Source of the DNA: Tolypothrix sp. PCC 7712
Lineage (GTDB): Bacteria > Cyanobacteriota > Cyanobacteriia > Cyanobacteriales > Nostocaceae
Length of the DNA stretch: 64,000 nucleotides
Reading direction: 5' to 3'
Assembly (NCBI RefSeq): GCF_025860405.1
Contig: NZ_CP063785.1
Location: forward strand, 434,001 to 498,000
Shown: positions 39,374 through 48,666 of the stretch, in pieces
How positions within the stretch are numbered: position 1 is the first letter of the stretch
Layout: each line of letters opens with the position of its first letter
Program-made: the position numbers and the translations under genes
The notes under the pieces: generated by a model
Told to the model about the DNA's origin: nothing
What the model saw: the letters and a program-made list of their open reading frames with translations, nothing else
Database searches by the model: none

Positions 39374-40516
39374 TCACTCCCATGAAGGCGTTTTTTTGCT
39401 GCATCGCTCTACAAAATCTAGATAGCGATCGCCAAAAACCCGCCGAGAAAATTTACTAGCATGTGTTCGCAAATACTCAGGATTAAATTTGCCTTGATAC
39501 ATTTCAAACTTTTCTACTGCTGCTACTAAAGCAGCTTCTGTTTGTTCGTTAAATAAGATACCTGTTCCTGTATCGACCCAGGAATGAATATCTCTGACAG
39601 TTTCTAGTGCTCCCCCAGCACCGTAGGCAATGACTGGAGTCCCACAAGCTTGTGCTTCAACTAAGGCAATACCAAAATCTTCACAAGCTGCATACACAAA
39701 TGCCTTGGCTTTGGCCATATATTTTGTTACTACATCATTCGGTTGCCATCCTAGTATTTGAATATTAGAATTTGCTATCTGGCGAAGATATTTCATTTGT
39801 GGCCCTGTACCAATTACTACCAATGGTTTTTTGAGCTGATTAAAAGCTTTGACAATTAAGGATACTTGTTTGTAACTCACTAAACGGGAAACTATTAGAT
39901 AAAAATCTTCTTTGTCAGCCACAAATGGTAATTCTTCTACATTAACTGGCGGATAAATCACAGTTGATGTTCGCCGATAGCAGCGCCAAATTCGCCTGGC
40001 TGTATGCTGTGAATTGGCAATAAAATAATCAACGCGATTAGCTGTCAATACATCCCACTGACGCAAACGATGTAGTAAATATCGCGTTATCCATCCAGCT
40101 ATACCATTCCCGACTTTGCTTTGTTGCAGATAATCAAAAGTTAAGTCCCAAGCATAACGCATGGGGCTGTGGCAATAACAAATATGTAATTGGTCGGGAG
40201 CAGTAATTACTCCTTTGGCGACAGCGTGGGATGAAGATAGAATTACGTCATATTGCCGCAAATCTAATTGTTCAATAGCCAGCGGTAACAAAGGTAAATA
40301 TTTTTGTACACCATTGCGGGCATAGGGAAAGTTTTGCAGGAAAGTTGTGCCAATCTGACGTTGGTATAAATAACTTTCAGGATTTGTGGATTCAAAATTG
40401 ATTAGCGCATATAAATCAGCATCTATATGCTCCAGAATTGCTTTTACAACTAATTCTGAACCGCCAGTGGCTTTAGGTGTCAGCCATTCATGAATCAGAG
40501 CATATTTTAAGGGCAC
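39374..40516 (-). CDS. Glycosyltransferase, GT4 type
   Basis: A 380-aa GT-B enzyme: YALIHEWLTPKATGGSELV at the N-terminus, CYCHSPMRYAWDLTFDY (a block seen in mannosyltransferase-like GT4 enzymes), YPPVNVEELP, YLIVSRLVSYKQ, VIGTGPQ, and EDFGIALVEAQACGTPVIAYGAGG in pieces with the E-x7-E motif. It lies 112 bp upstream of the priming transferase gene on the same strand and probably adds the second sugar. Confidence 0.9.
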   Translation of the reverse strand: MPLKYALIHEWLTPKATGGSELVVKAILEHIDADLYALINFESTNPESYLYQRQIGTTFLQNFPYARNGVQKYLPLLPLAIEQLDLRQYDVILSSSHAVAKGVITAPDQLHICYCHSPMRYAWDLTFDYLQQSKVGNGIAGWITRYLLHRLRQWDVLTANRVDYFIANSQHTARRIWRCYRRTSTVIYPPVNVEELPFVADKEDFYLIVSRLVSYKQVSLIVKAFNQLKKPLVVIGTGPQMKYLRQIANSNIQILGWQPNDVVTKYMAKAKAFVYAACEDFGIALVEAQACGTPVIAYGAGGALETVRDIHSWVDTGTGILFNEQTEAALVAAVEKFEMYQGKFNPEYLRTHASKFSRRVFGDRYLDFVERCSKKTPSWE

Positions 40517-40853
40517 AGCTAACGTGAATAAGTGGAAAATACTGAGGTAAATTAGTCAGATTAACCAAAAGGTTTTTCCTTGGGATTAAGGAAGAGAAAG
40601 CAATCCAGATGAAGTCGAAGACGCGATTCTCCAAAAACAGGTTCCAGAGCGATACTGTAACCTGATAACCTCAAATAGGGACTGGGGATTGGGGACTAGA
40701 GATTGGGGACTAGGGATTGGGGACTGGGGACTGGGACAACAGATTAAAGATGAGTTTTATAGTAGCCTCTAGCCCCTAAGCTTTAGCTCCTAAGTTCTAG
40801 CCTCTAACCCTTAGCTAGCCCCTGCATTATTAAAAGAGCTAAGAGGGGAATTC
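40517..40853. repeat. Divergent intergenic region with tandem repeats
   Basis: It contains GGGGACT/GGGGATT heptamers at about 40678-40737 and CTAGCCCCTAAG-type repeats at 40763-40827. No gene seen. It separates the GT4 gene and the CSP41-like gene, which are divergent. Confidence 0.7.
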
Positions 40854-41792
40854 ATGCGGATTTTGATTATAGGTGGTACTCGGTTCATTGGTGTTTATCT
40901 CACCCAACTGCTAGTAGAACAAGGACATGAGGTGGTGCTGTTCAATCGTGGTAATCGTCCTGCACCATCTTTACAGGGAGTAGGACAAATTATAGGCGAT
41001 CGCACTGACGCTACGCAGTTAAAGGCGAAGTTATCACAGGAAAATTTTGATGTCATTTTTGACAATAATGGGCGGGAACTTGCTGATACTCAACCATTGG
41101 CAGAAATTTTTCAAGGCCGTGTACAACATTTTGTGTATATGAGTTCTGCTGGAGTATATCTCAAATCTGACCAAATGCCTCATGTGGAAGGTGATGCTGT
41201 AGATCCCAAAAGCCGTCATCGGGGTAAGCATGAAACAGAGGCTTACTTAGCTGAATTGGGAATACCTTTTACCTCAATTCGCCCCACCTATATTTATGGG
41301 CCGCGTAACTATAACGATTTGGAAAGCTGGTTTTTTGATAGAATTGTCCGCGATCGCCCTATTCCCATTCCGGGAAATGGCTTGTATATTACGCAGCTAG
41401 GTCACGTAAAGGATTTAGCAAGGGCTATGACTCAGGTTGTGGGTAATCAGCAGGCCATAGGGCAAATTTACAATGTATCAGGCGATCGCTTTGTCACTTT
41501 TGATGGTTTAGCCCGTGCTTGTGCACAAGCGGCTGGTAAATCCCCTGATGCAGTCAAAATTGTCCATTACGACCCGAAAAAGTTTGATTTTGGCAAGCGC
41601 AAAGCTTTTCCCATGCGGGGACAACATTTTTTTGCCTCGGTAAATAAGGCTCAGAGTGAATTAGGTTGGAAACCTGAATATGATTTAATTTCTGGGCTAA
41701 ATGATTCATTGGAAAATGATTATTTAGTATCTGGACGAGACAAAGCAGAAATTGATTTTTCTGTAGATGAAGAAATTTTACAAGCTTTGTGA
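40854..41792 (+). CDS. NAD-dependent epimerase/dehydratase, CSP41-like
   Basis: An atypical extended SDR of 312 aa. MRILIIGGTRFIGVYL is the cofactor-binding start, VVLFNRGNRPAP follows, then FVYMSSAGVYLKSD, SIRPTYIYGPRNYND and FPMRGQHFFASVNKAQSELGWKPEY. These match the cyanobacterial homologues of chloroplast CSP41, an SDR relative associated with RNA and ribosomes rather than sugar metabolism. Its place next to rfbB might suggest a sugar-nucleotide role, but the CSP41 signature makes that less likely. Confidence 0.85.
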   Translation: MRILIIGGTRFIGVYLTQLLVEQGHEVVLFNRGNRPAPSLQGVGQIIGDRTDATQLKAKLSQENFDVIFDNNGRELADTQPLAEIFQGRVQHFVYMSSAGVYLKSDQMPHVEGDAVDPKSRHRGKHETEAYLAELGIPFTSIRPTYIYGPRNYNDLESWFFDRIVRDRPIPIPGNGLYITQLGHVKDLARAMTQVVGNQQAIGQIYNVSGDRFVTFDGLARACAQAAGKSPDAVKIVHYDPKKFDFGKRKAFPMRGQHFFASVNKAQSELGWKPEYDLISGLNDSLENDYLVSGRDKAEIDFSVDEEILQAL

Positions 41793-42007
41793 CCCAGAGA
41801 TAAACTACAAATCACATCAATAGTGCTGAGTGAAAAGTTCTGAGTTATCAGTTAAAAGATTGTACAATGTAAACTTTTAAAGTGCTGATTTCCTTTACTG
41901 AATGCGGTTTCCCACTTTTAACTCAGGACTCAGCACTTAGTACTCAACCTACGCGTCTTCTGATGCGAATTATTACAATATTGATGACATAAATATTTTC
42001 TACAATT
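41793..42007. repeat. Imperfect inverted repeat of the CTCAGCACT family
   Basis: AGTGCTGAGT...CTGAGTT (from 41821) is followed at 41906-41944 by its approximate complement TTAACTCAGGACTCAGCACT. Related motifs occur at 1730-1748 and 32809-32823. Confidence 0.6.
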
Positions 42008-43078
42008 ATGCCTACTTTATTAGTTACCGGAGGAGCCGGATTTATTGGAGCGAATTTTATTCTCCAAGCAATCAAGTCACAATGGGCTAATGTAGTTAAT
42101 TTAGATAAATTAACTTACGCTAGTAACCTTCAAACTTTAGCCGAAATAGCAATTAATCCTAACTATCATTTTATTCAAGGTGATATTGGTAATGTTGAGT
42201 TAGTCAGTTACCTTTTAGAAGAATATCAACCAGATGCAATTATTAATTTTGCAGCAGAAAGTCATGTTGATCGCTCAATACTTAGTCCTCATGACTTTAT
42301 CCAAACTAATGTAGTCGGGACGTTTCAATTATTAGAAGCGAGTAGACTGTACTGGCAAAAACTTTCATCAACAAAACAACAGCAATTTCGATTTTTGCAC
42401 GTCTCTACAGATGAAGTATACGGCTCTCTCCAGCCTCAAGATCCAGCTTTTCGGGAAGATACTCCCTATGCGCCTAATAGTCCCTATGCTGCATCAAAAG
42501 CTGCTTCTGACCATTTTGTGCGGGCTTATTATCACACCTATGGACTACCAACTTTAACAACTAATTGCTCAAATAATTACGGCCCGCGTCAGTTCCCAGA
42601 AAAACTGATTCCTTTAACTATCTTGAATGCTTTAGATAGTAAACCACTCCCTATATATGGAGATGGTCAAAATGTTCGTGACTGGCTTTATGTGATAGAC
42701 CACTGTGAAGCTATTTATCTTGTATTACAGCAAGGTAAAGTAGGTGAAACTTATAATATTGGTGGTTTAAATGAACAAGCTAATTTAACAGTTGTAGAAA
42801 AAATTTGTGCAATTTTGGATGAGTTAGCGCCCAAATCTAACTTTCATCATTCTTCTCTAATTACTTTTGTTAAAGACCGTCCTGGACATGACCGGAGATA
42901 TGCAATTGATTGTAGTAAAATCAGCCGTGATTTAGGTTGGCAACCTCAAGAAAACTTTGATAGTGGTTTATTAAAAACAGTCCAATGGTATCTCAATAAC
43001 TGTGATTGGGTAAATCAAGTGCGTTCTGGTGATTACCAAAACTGGTTAAAACAAAACTATGAAAATAGAAAATTATAA
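42008..43078 (+). CDS. rfbB: dTDP-glucose 4,6-dehydratase
   Basis: The second step of dTDP-L-rhamnose synthesis. [25 protein letters not shown], the catalytic STDEVYGSL and YAASKAASD, and [15 protein letters not shown] are all present; 356 aa is normal. First of a four-gene plus-strand set (rfbB, rfbA, rfbC, rfbD). Confidence 0.96.
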   Translation: MPTLLVTGGAGFIGANFILQAIKSQWANVVNLDKLTYASNLQTLAEIAINPNYHFIQGDIGNVELVSYLLEEYQPDAIINFAAESHVDRSILSPHDFIQTNVVGTFQLLEASRLYWQKLSSTKQQQFRFLHVSTDEVYGSLQPQDPAFREDTPYAPNSPYAASKAASDHFVRAYYHTYGLPTLTTNCSNNYGPRQFPEKLIPLTILNALDSKPLPIYGDGQNVRDWLYVIDHCEAIYLVLQQGKVGETYNIGGLNEQANLTVVEKICAILDELAPKSNFHHSSLITFVKDRPGHDRRYAIDCSKISRDLGWQPQENFDSGLLKTVQWYLNNCDWVNQVRSGDYQNWLKQNYENRKL

Positions 43079-43200
43079 TTAGGTCGGCGAAATTAAATAT
43101 AACTGGCGGAGGCTGTCATTAGTTATTTGTCATTTGTCATTAGTAACATCAGTTCAGTTTGGATAAAACCACAATCCAACATCTAAAATCTAAAATTATT

Positions 43201-44175
43201 ATGAAAGGTATTATCTTAGCAGGTGGCTCTGGTACACGTCTTTATCCTCTGACATATGCTGTTAGTAAACAACTGATGCCAGTGTACGATAAGCCCATGA
43301 TTTACTATCCCTTATCTGTATTAATGCTGGCAGGGATTCGGGAGATTTTAATTATTTCTACACCTAATGATTTACCATTATTTGAGAAAATCTTAAAAGA
43401 TGGTAGCCAGTGGGGTCTGCAGTTTAGTTATGTCGCACAACCTCGTCCCGAAGGATTAGCTCAAGCGTTTATTTTAGGCAAAGATTTTATTGCTAACGAG
43501 CCAGTATGCTTAATTTTAGGTGATAACATTTTTTATGGGCATGGTTTAACAGAAGTTTTAGCTAGAGCTGCTAACCTGCAAGCAGGCGGATTAGTATTTG
43601 GGTATCAAGTAAAAGACCCCAGTCAATATGGAGTAATTGAATTTGATAGCAATGGACGGGCAATTAGTATAGAAGAAAAACCCTTAAGTCCCAAGTCTAA
43701 ATATGCTGTTCCTGGGATATATTTTTATGATTCACAAGTAGGAGAAATTGCTGCTAATCTCAAACCTTCAGCCCGTAATGAATTAGAAATTACTGATTTG
43801 AATACAGTTTATTTGCAACAAAATCAACTGCAAGTAGAACTTTTGGGACGTGGATATGCTTGGCTAGATACAGGAACTCATGAATCACTACATCAGGCTG
43901 GTAACTTTATCCAAACACTAGAAGAAAGACAAGGTCTAAAAATAGCTTGTATTGAAGAAATTGCCTATCTTAAAGGATATATTGACTCAAACCAACTGCA
44001 ACATTTAGCTGAACCGATGGCGAAGAGTAGTTATGGACGTTACTTGATGTCAATTTTAGAAAATGACCAAATTTATCCCACTATGGAGCAGCAAAATCAA
44101 TTAGACAAATTAGATGATAGTATACCTATTGCTTCATACTATACGCCTTTATCTTTCAATAAATTTTCTGGTTAA
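43201..44175 (+). CDS. rfbA: Glucose-1-phosphate thymidylyltransferase
   Basis: Forms dTDP-glucose from dTTP and glucose 1-phosphate. [18 protein letters not shown] with the nucleotide-binding GGSGTRL loop, [26 protein letters not shown] and VEEKP-type [14 protein letters not shown] are diagnostic. A TTG-started frame begins at 43159, but the family starts at ATG 43201 (324 aa). The C-terminal tail of about 30 residues beyond the usual end ([16 protein letters not shown]) is a little longer than in enterobacterial RmlA. Confidence 0.95.
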   Translation: MKGIILAGGSGTRLYPLTYAVSKQLMPVYDKPMIYYPLSVLMLAGIREILIISTPNDLPLFEKILKDGSQWGLQFSYVAQPRPEGLAQAFILGKDFIANEPVCLILGDNIFYGHGLTEVLARAANLQAGGLVFGYQVKDPSQYGVIEFDSNGRAISIEEKPLSPKSKYAVPGIYFYDSQVGEIAANLKPSARNELEITDLNTVYLQQNQLQVELLGRGYAWLDTGTHESLHQAGNFIQTLEERQGLKIACIEEIAYLKGYIDSNQLQHLAEPMAKSSYGRYLMSILENDQIYPTMEQQNQLDKLDDSIPIASYYTPLSFNKFSG

Positions 44176-44189
44176 CTGAGGTGACGATA

Positions 44190-44735
44190 ATGCAAATTAC
44201 CAAGACAGAAATTCCTGATTTACTAGTCATAGAACCGCAATTATTTGGAGATGAGCGCGGTTTTTTTTATGAAAGCTATAACGAGAAAGTTTGGCGAGAA
44301 AAAGTAGGAATTAATGAGCATTTTGTCCAAGACAATCATTCTCGTTCTGGCAAAAATATCTTGCGTGGTTTGCATTATCAAATTCAGCAGCCTCAAGGTA
44401 AATTGGTGCGAGTAGTTCTAGGAAAAGTATTTGATGTAGCAGTAGATTTAAGAAAAAGCTCTAAAACTTTTGGTCAATGGGTAGCTACAGATTTAACAGC
44501 CGAAAATAAACGTCTGCTTTGGATACCACCAGGTTTTGCTCATGGCTTTTTAGTACTTTCTGAATATGCAGAATTTTTGTATAAAACTACAGAATATTAC
44601 GCACCTCAACATGAACGCACTATTTTGTGGAATGACCCTGATTTAGCGATCGCCTGGCCAATTGCAGCCGAGCCAATTTTATCGGCTAAAGATAAAGCTG
44701 GTAAGTTGTTTCGAGACGCAGAGGTATATGCATGA
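44190..44735 (+). CDS. rfbC: dTDP-4-dehydrorhamnose 3,5-epimerase
   Basis: The third step of dTDP-rhamnose synthesis, a cupin-fold epimerase. FGDERGFFYESYNEK, VQDNHSRSGKNILRGLHYQ (catalytic His), GKVFDVAVDLRKSSKTFGQW, IPPGFAHGFLVLS and LWNDPDLAIAWP are all there. GTG 44181 opens the frame, but GAGGTGA (44178-44184) serves ATG 44190 (181 aa). The stop overlaps the rfbD start by 4 bp, so they are translationally coupled. Confidence 0.95.
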   Translation: MQITKTEIPDLLVIEPQLFGDERGFFYESYNEKVWREKVGINEHFVQDNHSRSGKNILRGLHYQIQQPQGKLVRVVLGKVFDVAVDLRKSSKTFGQWVATDLTAENKRLLWIPPGFAHGFLVLSEYAEFLYKTTEYYAPQHERTILWNDPDLAIAWPIAAEPILSAKDKAGKLFRDAEVYA

Positions 44736-45637
44736 GAATCTTATTGACGGGGGTAACTGGACAAGTCGGTTGGGAATTGCAACGCACCCTCATGACTTTA
44801 GGTGAAATCATAGCTGTAGAACGTAGCGCCAGTCATCCCAGTTTACAAATAGATTTAGCACAACCTGAAACGATTCGCCGCCTCATTAGAGATATCAAAC
44901 CAGATTTAATTATCAATCCAGCAGCTTACACAGCAGTAGATAAAGCAGAATCAGAACCAGATTTAGCAATGGCAATTAATGGAATTGCACCAGGTATCAT
45001 CGCTGAAGAAGCAAAGCGAATAGGTGCAGTTGTAATTCACTATTCCACAGATTATGTATTTGATGGCAATAAAACTACTGCATATACTGAGCAAGACCGA
45101 CCAAATCCCCAAAATATATACGGTAAAACAAAACTAGTCGGAGAACAGGCGATCGCATCTGTTGGCGTACCGCATTTAATTTTACGTACAAGTTGGGTTT
45201 ATAGCCGACGCGGAAAGAATTTTTTACTCACGATGTTAAGGCTAGCTCAAGAACGAGAAGAAATTCGAGTTGTGGAAGACCAAATTGGCGCACCTACATG
45301 GAGTCGCATGATTGCTGAAGCTACATCTCAAATTATTTCTCAAGGTTCACAAAATATATCTGAATTTTTAGCAGCTAAAGGTGGAATATATCATTTAACT
45401 GCCAGTGGTAAAACTAGCTGGTATGGATTTGCCAAAGCAATTTTTGAACTTGAGGATAAAAAAAGCGATCGCAAACTGCAAAGGTTGATTCCAATTCCCT
45501 CCCAAGAATATCCCACACCAGCCACCAGACCAGCTTATTCTTTATTAGATAGTCAAAAATTATCTGATAATTTTGGATTGGTTTTACCAGATTGGCAAAG
45601 GAGTTTAGAGTTAGTAATGGTTAAAAATAACAGCTAA
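44732..45637 (+). CDS. rfbD: dTDP-4-dehydrorhamnose reductase
   Basis: The last step of dTDP-L-rhamnose synthesis. ILLTGVTGQVGWELQRTL, INPAAYTAVDKAE, STDYVFDGNK, YGKTKLVGEQ (catalytic Tyr/Lys), RTSWVYSRRGKNFLLTM and DQIGAPTW are all present; 301 aa. Last gene of the rfbBACD run. Confidence 0.95.
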   Translation: MRILLTGVTGQVGWELQRTLMTLGEIIAVERSASHPSLQIDLAQPETIRRLIRDIKPDLIINPAAYTAVDKAESEPDLAMAINGIAPGIIAEEAKRIGAVVIHYSTDYVFDGNKTTAYTEQDRPNPQNIYGKTKLVGEQAIASVGVPHLILRTSWVYSRRGKNFLLTMLRLAQEREEIRVVEDQIGAPTWSRMIAEATSQIISQGSQNISEFLAAKGGIYHLTASGKTSWYGFAKAIFELEDKKSDRKLQRLIPIPSQEYPTPATRPAYSLLDSQKLSDNFGLVLPDWQRSLELVMVKNNS

Positions 45638-45657
45638 ATAGAGTTTTAGAATAATCA

Positions 45658-45879
45658 TCAAGCAATTTGAAGCGTGCTAGGTTCAGGGATAGACTCACCT
45701 TCTGCTTGCCAACCTTCCAAGTACATTTCTATTACTTCCTCGCCATTACGAATTGCTTCCTCACGAGTTTTGCCGTGAGTACAAGGCATAATCACGCGAT
45801 CAGCAAACTCTGGGATTGTTACTAGAAAAAGCTGATCTTCATCAGACCATTGAATAATCATGCTGTATCGACTCATCAT
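45658..45879 (-). CDS. HicB-family antitoxin-like protein, no HicA partner
   Basis: A 73-aa single-domain HicB: YSMIIQWSDEDQLFLVTIPEF, then CTHGKTREEAIRNGEEVIEMYLEG. This is the degraded RNase-H-like fold of HicB antitoxins. No HicA double-stranded RNA-binding toxin is encoded on either side: rfbD ends 20 bp downstream (convergent) and a DUF218 gene starts 70 bp upstream (divergent). Short orphan HicB proteins without the DNA-binding C-terminus are common in cyanobacteria and may not be antitoxins at all. Confidence 0.8.
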   Translation of the reverse strand: MMSRYSMIIQWSDEDQLFLVTIPEFADRVIMPCTHGKTREEAIRNGEEVIEMYLEGWQAEGESIPEPSTLQIA

Positions 45880-45949
45880 AACTACTGGCTGAAATGCGAT
45901 CGCAACTTACACAATAGTACAAGAACAGGCGATCGCTCTCACTTTAGTT

Positions 45950-46528
45950 ATGCAACGCAAGCATTTTAAACGCTACCTACTGATATTCTGGGCGACAGTT
46001 TTAGCTGTCTGGGTAACTATCATTCCTGCTAGGATAGCGATCGCTTCTTACCAAGCTCCCATACCACAGGCAATTTTTGTCCTGGGAGGTAATTTAGAGC
46101 GGATGGAGTTTGCAGCTAAGTTTTGGCAGGTTCACCAGAATTTAAATATTTGGGTTTCTGATTTTGAATCTGGTCTTGATTTAAATCGCAGCATTTTAGA
46201 AAAATTTGGGGTTCCCAAAGAACGCTTACGTTTGGATGGCCGCGCTACAGATACAGTAACTAATTTCACGACACTGGTCGGAGATTTTGCTCGCCAGAAG
46301 TTACAGCATCTTTATCTGGTTACATCGGATTATCACATGAGACGAGCCAGAGCGATCGCAACTATTGTTTTAGGTAGCCGGGGAATTACAGTCACCCCAA
46401 TCGCAGTACCTTCAAAATTATACCGAGCAGAATCACTGCAGCGAGTCTTGCGAGATTGCGCGCGATCGCTCTTGTGGATTTTTACTGGCAAAAGTGGGTC
46501 AAGTTTAAATCCTCACCTTGATAGGTAA
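45950..46528 (+). CDS. YdcF/DUF218 family protein
   Basis: A 192-aa protein with one N-terminal membrane helix (about 8-31, YLLIFWATVLAVWVTIIPAR) and a DUF218 domain: AIFVLGGNLERMEFAAKFW, FGVPKERLRLDGRATDTVTNF, YLVTSDYHMRRARAIA. The TSDYHMRRA segment is the family signature. DUF218 (SanA/ElyC/YdcF) proteins are linked to cell-envelope homeostasis, without a settled biochemical activity. Confidence 0.88.
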   Translation: MQRKHFKRYLLIFWATVLAVWVTIIPARIAIASYQAPIPQAIFVLGGNLERMEFAAKFWQVHQNLNIWVSDFESGLDLNRSILEKFGVPKERLRLDGRATDTVTNFTTLVGDFARQKLQHLYLVTSDYHMRRARAIATIVLGSRGITVTPIAVPSKLYRAESLQRVLRDCARSLLWIFTGKSGSSLNPHLDR

Positions 46529-46529
46529 A

Positions 46530-46679
46530 GTTTGGTAATGAGTAATGAGTAATGGGTAATGAGTAATGAGTAATGAGTAATGAGTAATGAGTAATGAGTA
46601 ATGAGTAATGAGTAATGGGAATTTCTCCCTCATCTCCCTTGTCTCCCCAGTACCCAATCCCCAGTCCCCAATCCCCAAC
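46530..46679. repeat. Tandem-repeat block, left arm of an inverted pair around desC
   Basis: About eleven near-perfect TAATGAG heptamers (46538-46617), then GGGAATTTCTCCCTCATCTCC, then CCCCAGT/CCCCAAT units. The same order of elements appears in reverse complement at 47560-47722. Confidence 0.85.
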
Positions 46680-46680
46680 C

Positions 46681-47532
46681 TCACGATTTCACAGCCTGAA
46701 CAGGTGGCATATTCAAATCTTTAGCTAAACCAACTGTTTTTAAACACCAAATAGCCCACCAAGTGATGTCAATTTCCCACCAGCGCCAGCCACACTTAAC
46801 GACATGGGGATATGCATGATGATTGTTGTGCCATCCCTCGCCGTAGGTGAGAATAGCTGCCCACCAGAGATTACGGGAGTTATCGTTGATTTCAAAGGTG
46901 CGGTATCCCCACATATGGGTGACTGAGTTAATCAGCCAGGTTGTGTGCCAGAGAACAACGGCTCTGACAAATACGCCATACACGACAAAAGACCAACCAC
47001 CCAATGCATACAGCAACAACGCTACTGGTAGTTGTAGTAATAAAAAGTTGCGATTTAGCCAGCGATAAAAGGAATCGCGTACTAAATCAGGTGCAAATCG
47101 CTGGTAGTAGTCATAATTGAAGAACTCTGCACGGGGATAGAAAATCCACATCATATGACTCCACCAAAAGCCTTTGCGGGCGGAGTAAGGATCTTTTTCC
47201 TCGTCTTCAGTATGAGCATGGTGCAAACGGTGTCCAGCCGCCCAAAAGATAGGCCCACCTTGTAATGATAGGGCACCTAAAATTGCGATCGCATATTCTA
47301 AAAATCTCGGCACTTTAAAGCTGCGATGGCTTAAAAGCCGATGATAGCCTAAGCAAACGCCAATACTACCAAATAACCAGTGTAGGAAAAGAGCAACGCC
47401 TACAGCAGACCAAGAAAAAAACCAGGGAGCCAAAAAAGCCAATGCATGAATAGCTCCAAAAAATAGCACACTCAGCCAATCAAGACGCAAAGGTTGGTCT
47501 TTCTCCGGCAAATTTTGTAAATTTAATCTCAC
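46681..47532 (-). CDS. desC: Acyl-lipid delta-9 desaturase (DesC-like)
   Basis: A membrane di-iron desaturase introducing the first double bond in fatty acids. The three His boxes HRLLSH, HRLHHAH and HNNHH are intact, as are GHRLHHAHTEDEEKDPYSARKGFWWSH in pieces and FEINDNSRN; four membrane segments are predicted. The frame extends upstream to 47664 through repeat DNA, giving an artificial (LIS)n peptide; GTG 47532 with GAGGA upstream gives (M)RLNLQNLPEK and a normal length (284 aa). It is flanked by long inverted repeats on both sides. Confidence 0.9.
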   Translation of the reverse strand: MRLNLQNLPEKDQPLRLDWLSVLFFGAIHALAFLAPWFFSWSAVGVALFLHWLFGSIGVCLGYHRLLSHRSFKVPRFLEYAIAILGALSLQGGPIFWAAGHRLHHAHTEDEEKDPYSARKGFWWSHMMWIFYPRAEFFNYDYYQRFAPDLVRDSFYRWLNRNFLLLQLPVALLLYALGGWSFVVYGVFVRAVVLWHTTWLINSVTHMWGYRTFEINDNSRNLWWAAILTYGEGWHNNHHAYPHVVKCGWRWWEIDITWWAIWCLKTVGLAKDLNMPPVQAVKS

Positions 47533-47559
47533 GAATACTTTCCTCAACCACGAAATATA

Positions 47560-47722
47560 GGGGACTGGGGACTGGGGACTGGGGACTGGGGAGATAAGGG
47601 AGATGAGGGAGATGAGGGAGATGAGGGAGATGAGGGAGATGAGGGAGAAATTCCCATTACTCATTACTCATTACTCATTACTCATTACTCATTACCTATT
47701 ACCCATTACCAATTACCAAATT
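47560..47722. repeat. Tandem-repeat block, right arm of an inverted pair around desC
   Basis: GGGGACT units (47571-47592), about six GAGATGAGG 9-mers (47590-47649), GAGAAATTCCCATTACTC and then ATTACTC heptamers to about 47695, ending in ATTACCAAATTT. Read as reverse complement this is the left arm at 46530-46679 with different copy numbers. Confidence 0.85.
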
Positions 47723-47723
47723 T

Positions 47724-48485
47724 CTAAATACTGTAATCCAGCACTACCTCTTGTACTGCATCACTACGATGAGTATGTTCTGTGCTACCAACTTTATTTT
47801 GGCGAGTAATTAAATCGAAAATATGCTCGCCAACTACTGCTTTAACATCTGCTTCTAGCTCATGAACAAGATTTGCATTTAAAGTAAAAGCATGGTTTGC
47901 TTCGTCTACAATTTTAAGAATCATCGACTCATCTACAGGCAAAGAATTTAAAGCTTGACGGTATTGTTCTTTAAATATCCGCTTAGTTTCAGGGGTAGGA
48001 ATTTGGTCAAATTCATAAATAGCAGTACCCTGAACCGTAGGTAAATCCATTGCTGAACGAGCAATTTTTCTCAATGCTTGCCCACCTGATAAATCTCCCA
48101 AATAGCGGGTATAGGAATGGGCAATCAACAACTCTGGTTGGGTATTTGCTACTTCATGAATGCAATCAACATATTCTTGAGTAGCCCTAGAAGGAACTAT
48201 CAGCTTCCGCCAGTTTTCACCATAATAGAAAGCTAAATCTTTCTCTAAATTTGCTTGACGATTCAGTTCTGGGAAATACATTAAACCCACAAGTGGATGG
48301 TACTGATGGCGTTTTAATTCTGCTTCTAAAGCGCTGTAAATGAAGTAGAGATTCGCTAGGAATTTGCGAAAAAAGCTCTTTTCTACAATTCCTTGGAGAA
48401 AGCATTTCATAAACGCGGTATTTTCTGCACTGGTGTGAGAATGTTTAGTACCTTCTCGCAAGCGCATATCTAAATAGCTGCTCAT
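47724..48485 (-). CDS. ho1: Heme oxygenase
   Basis: Opens heme to biliverdin IX-alpha with O2 and ferredoxin, the entry to phycobilin synthesis. The N-terminus RLREGTKHSHTSAENTAFMK holds the proximal His (His17), and the distal helix glycines are in RYLGDLSGGQALRKIA. At 253 aa it has the usual C-terminal extension of about 15 residues (STEHTHRSDAVQEV). It lies 181 bp upstream of hemF's end on the same strand; shared regulation with hemF and desC is possible but the gaps (181-190 bp) contain repeats. Confidence 0.95.
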   Translation of the reverse strand: MSSYLDMRLREGTKHSHTSAENTAFMKCFLQGIVEKSFFRKFLANLYFIYSALEAELKRHQYHPLVGLMYFPELNRQANLEKDLAFYYGENWRKLIVPSRATQEYVDCIHEVANTQPELLIAHSYTRYLGDLSGGQALRKIARSAMDLPTVQGTAIYEFDQIPTPETKRIFKEQYRQALNSLPVDESMILKIVDEANHAFTLNANLVHELEADVKAVVGEHIFDLITRQNKVGSTEHTHRSDAVQEVVLDYSI

Positions 48486-48534
48486 AATAAATGCCCATGA
48501 AGAGAAAATTAGGACTTATATAAATTCGTAATTC

Positions 48535-48590
48535 GTAATACCCTGCGGGAAGCGCAAAGCGCTACGTAATTCGTAATTTGCAATTTAAAA
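48535..48590. repeat. ATTCGTA heptamers and GC-rich palindrome
   Basis: ATTCGTAATTCGTAATACCC, then GCGGGAAGCGCAAAGCGCTACG, then the heptamers again. Typical dispersed repeat between ho1 and hemF. Confidence 0.6.
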
Positions 48591-48666
48591 AGTCCGATTT
48601 TATTGGGGAAATATTTTTCTTTCTTCCCCTGCTCCCTGCCCCTCTGCTTTTTTAGTTACAATTCCC

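Noticed and set aside
46538..46620. TAATGAG repeats as a CRISPR or origin-type iteron array
   Set aside because: Direct heptamers without spacers; they belong to the simple tandem-repeat families found across the window.
47533..47664. N-terminal (LIS)n extension of the desaturase
   Set aside because: Produced by translating the tandem-repeat arm; the conserved protein starts at GTG 47532.
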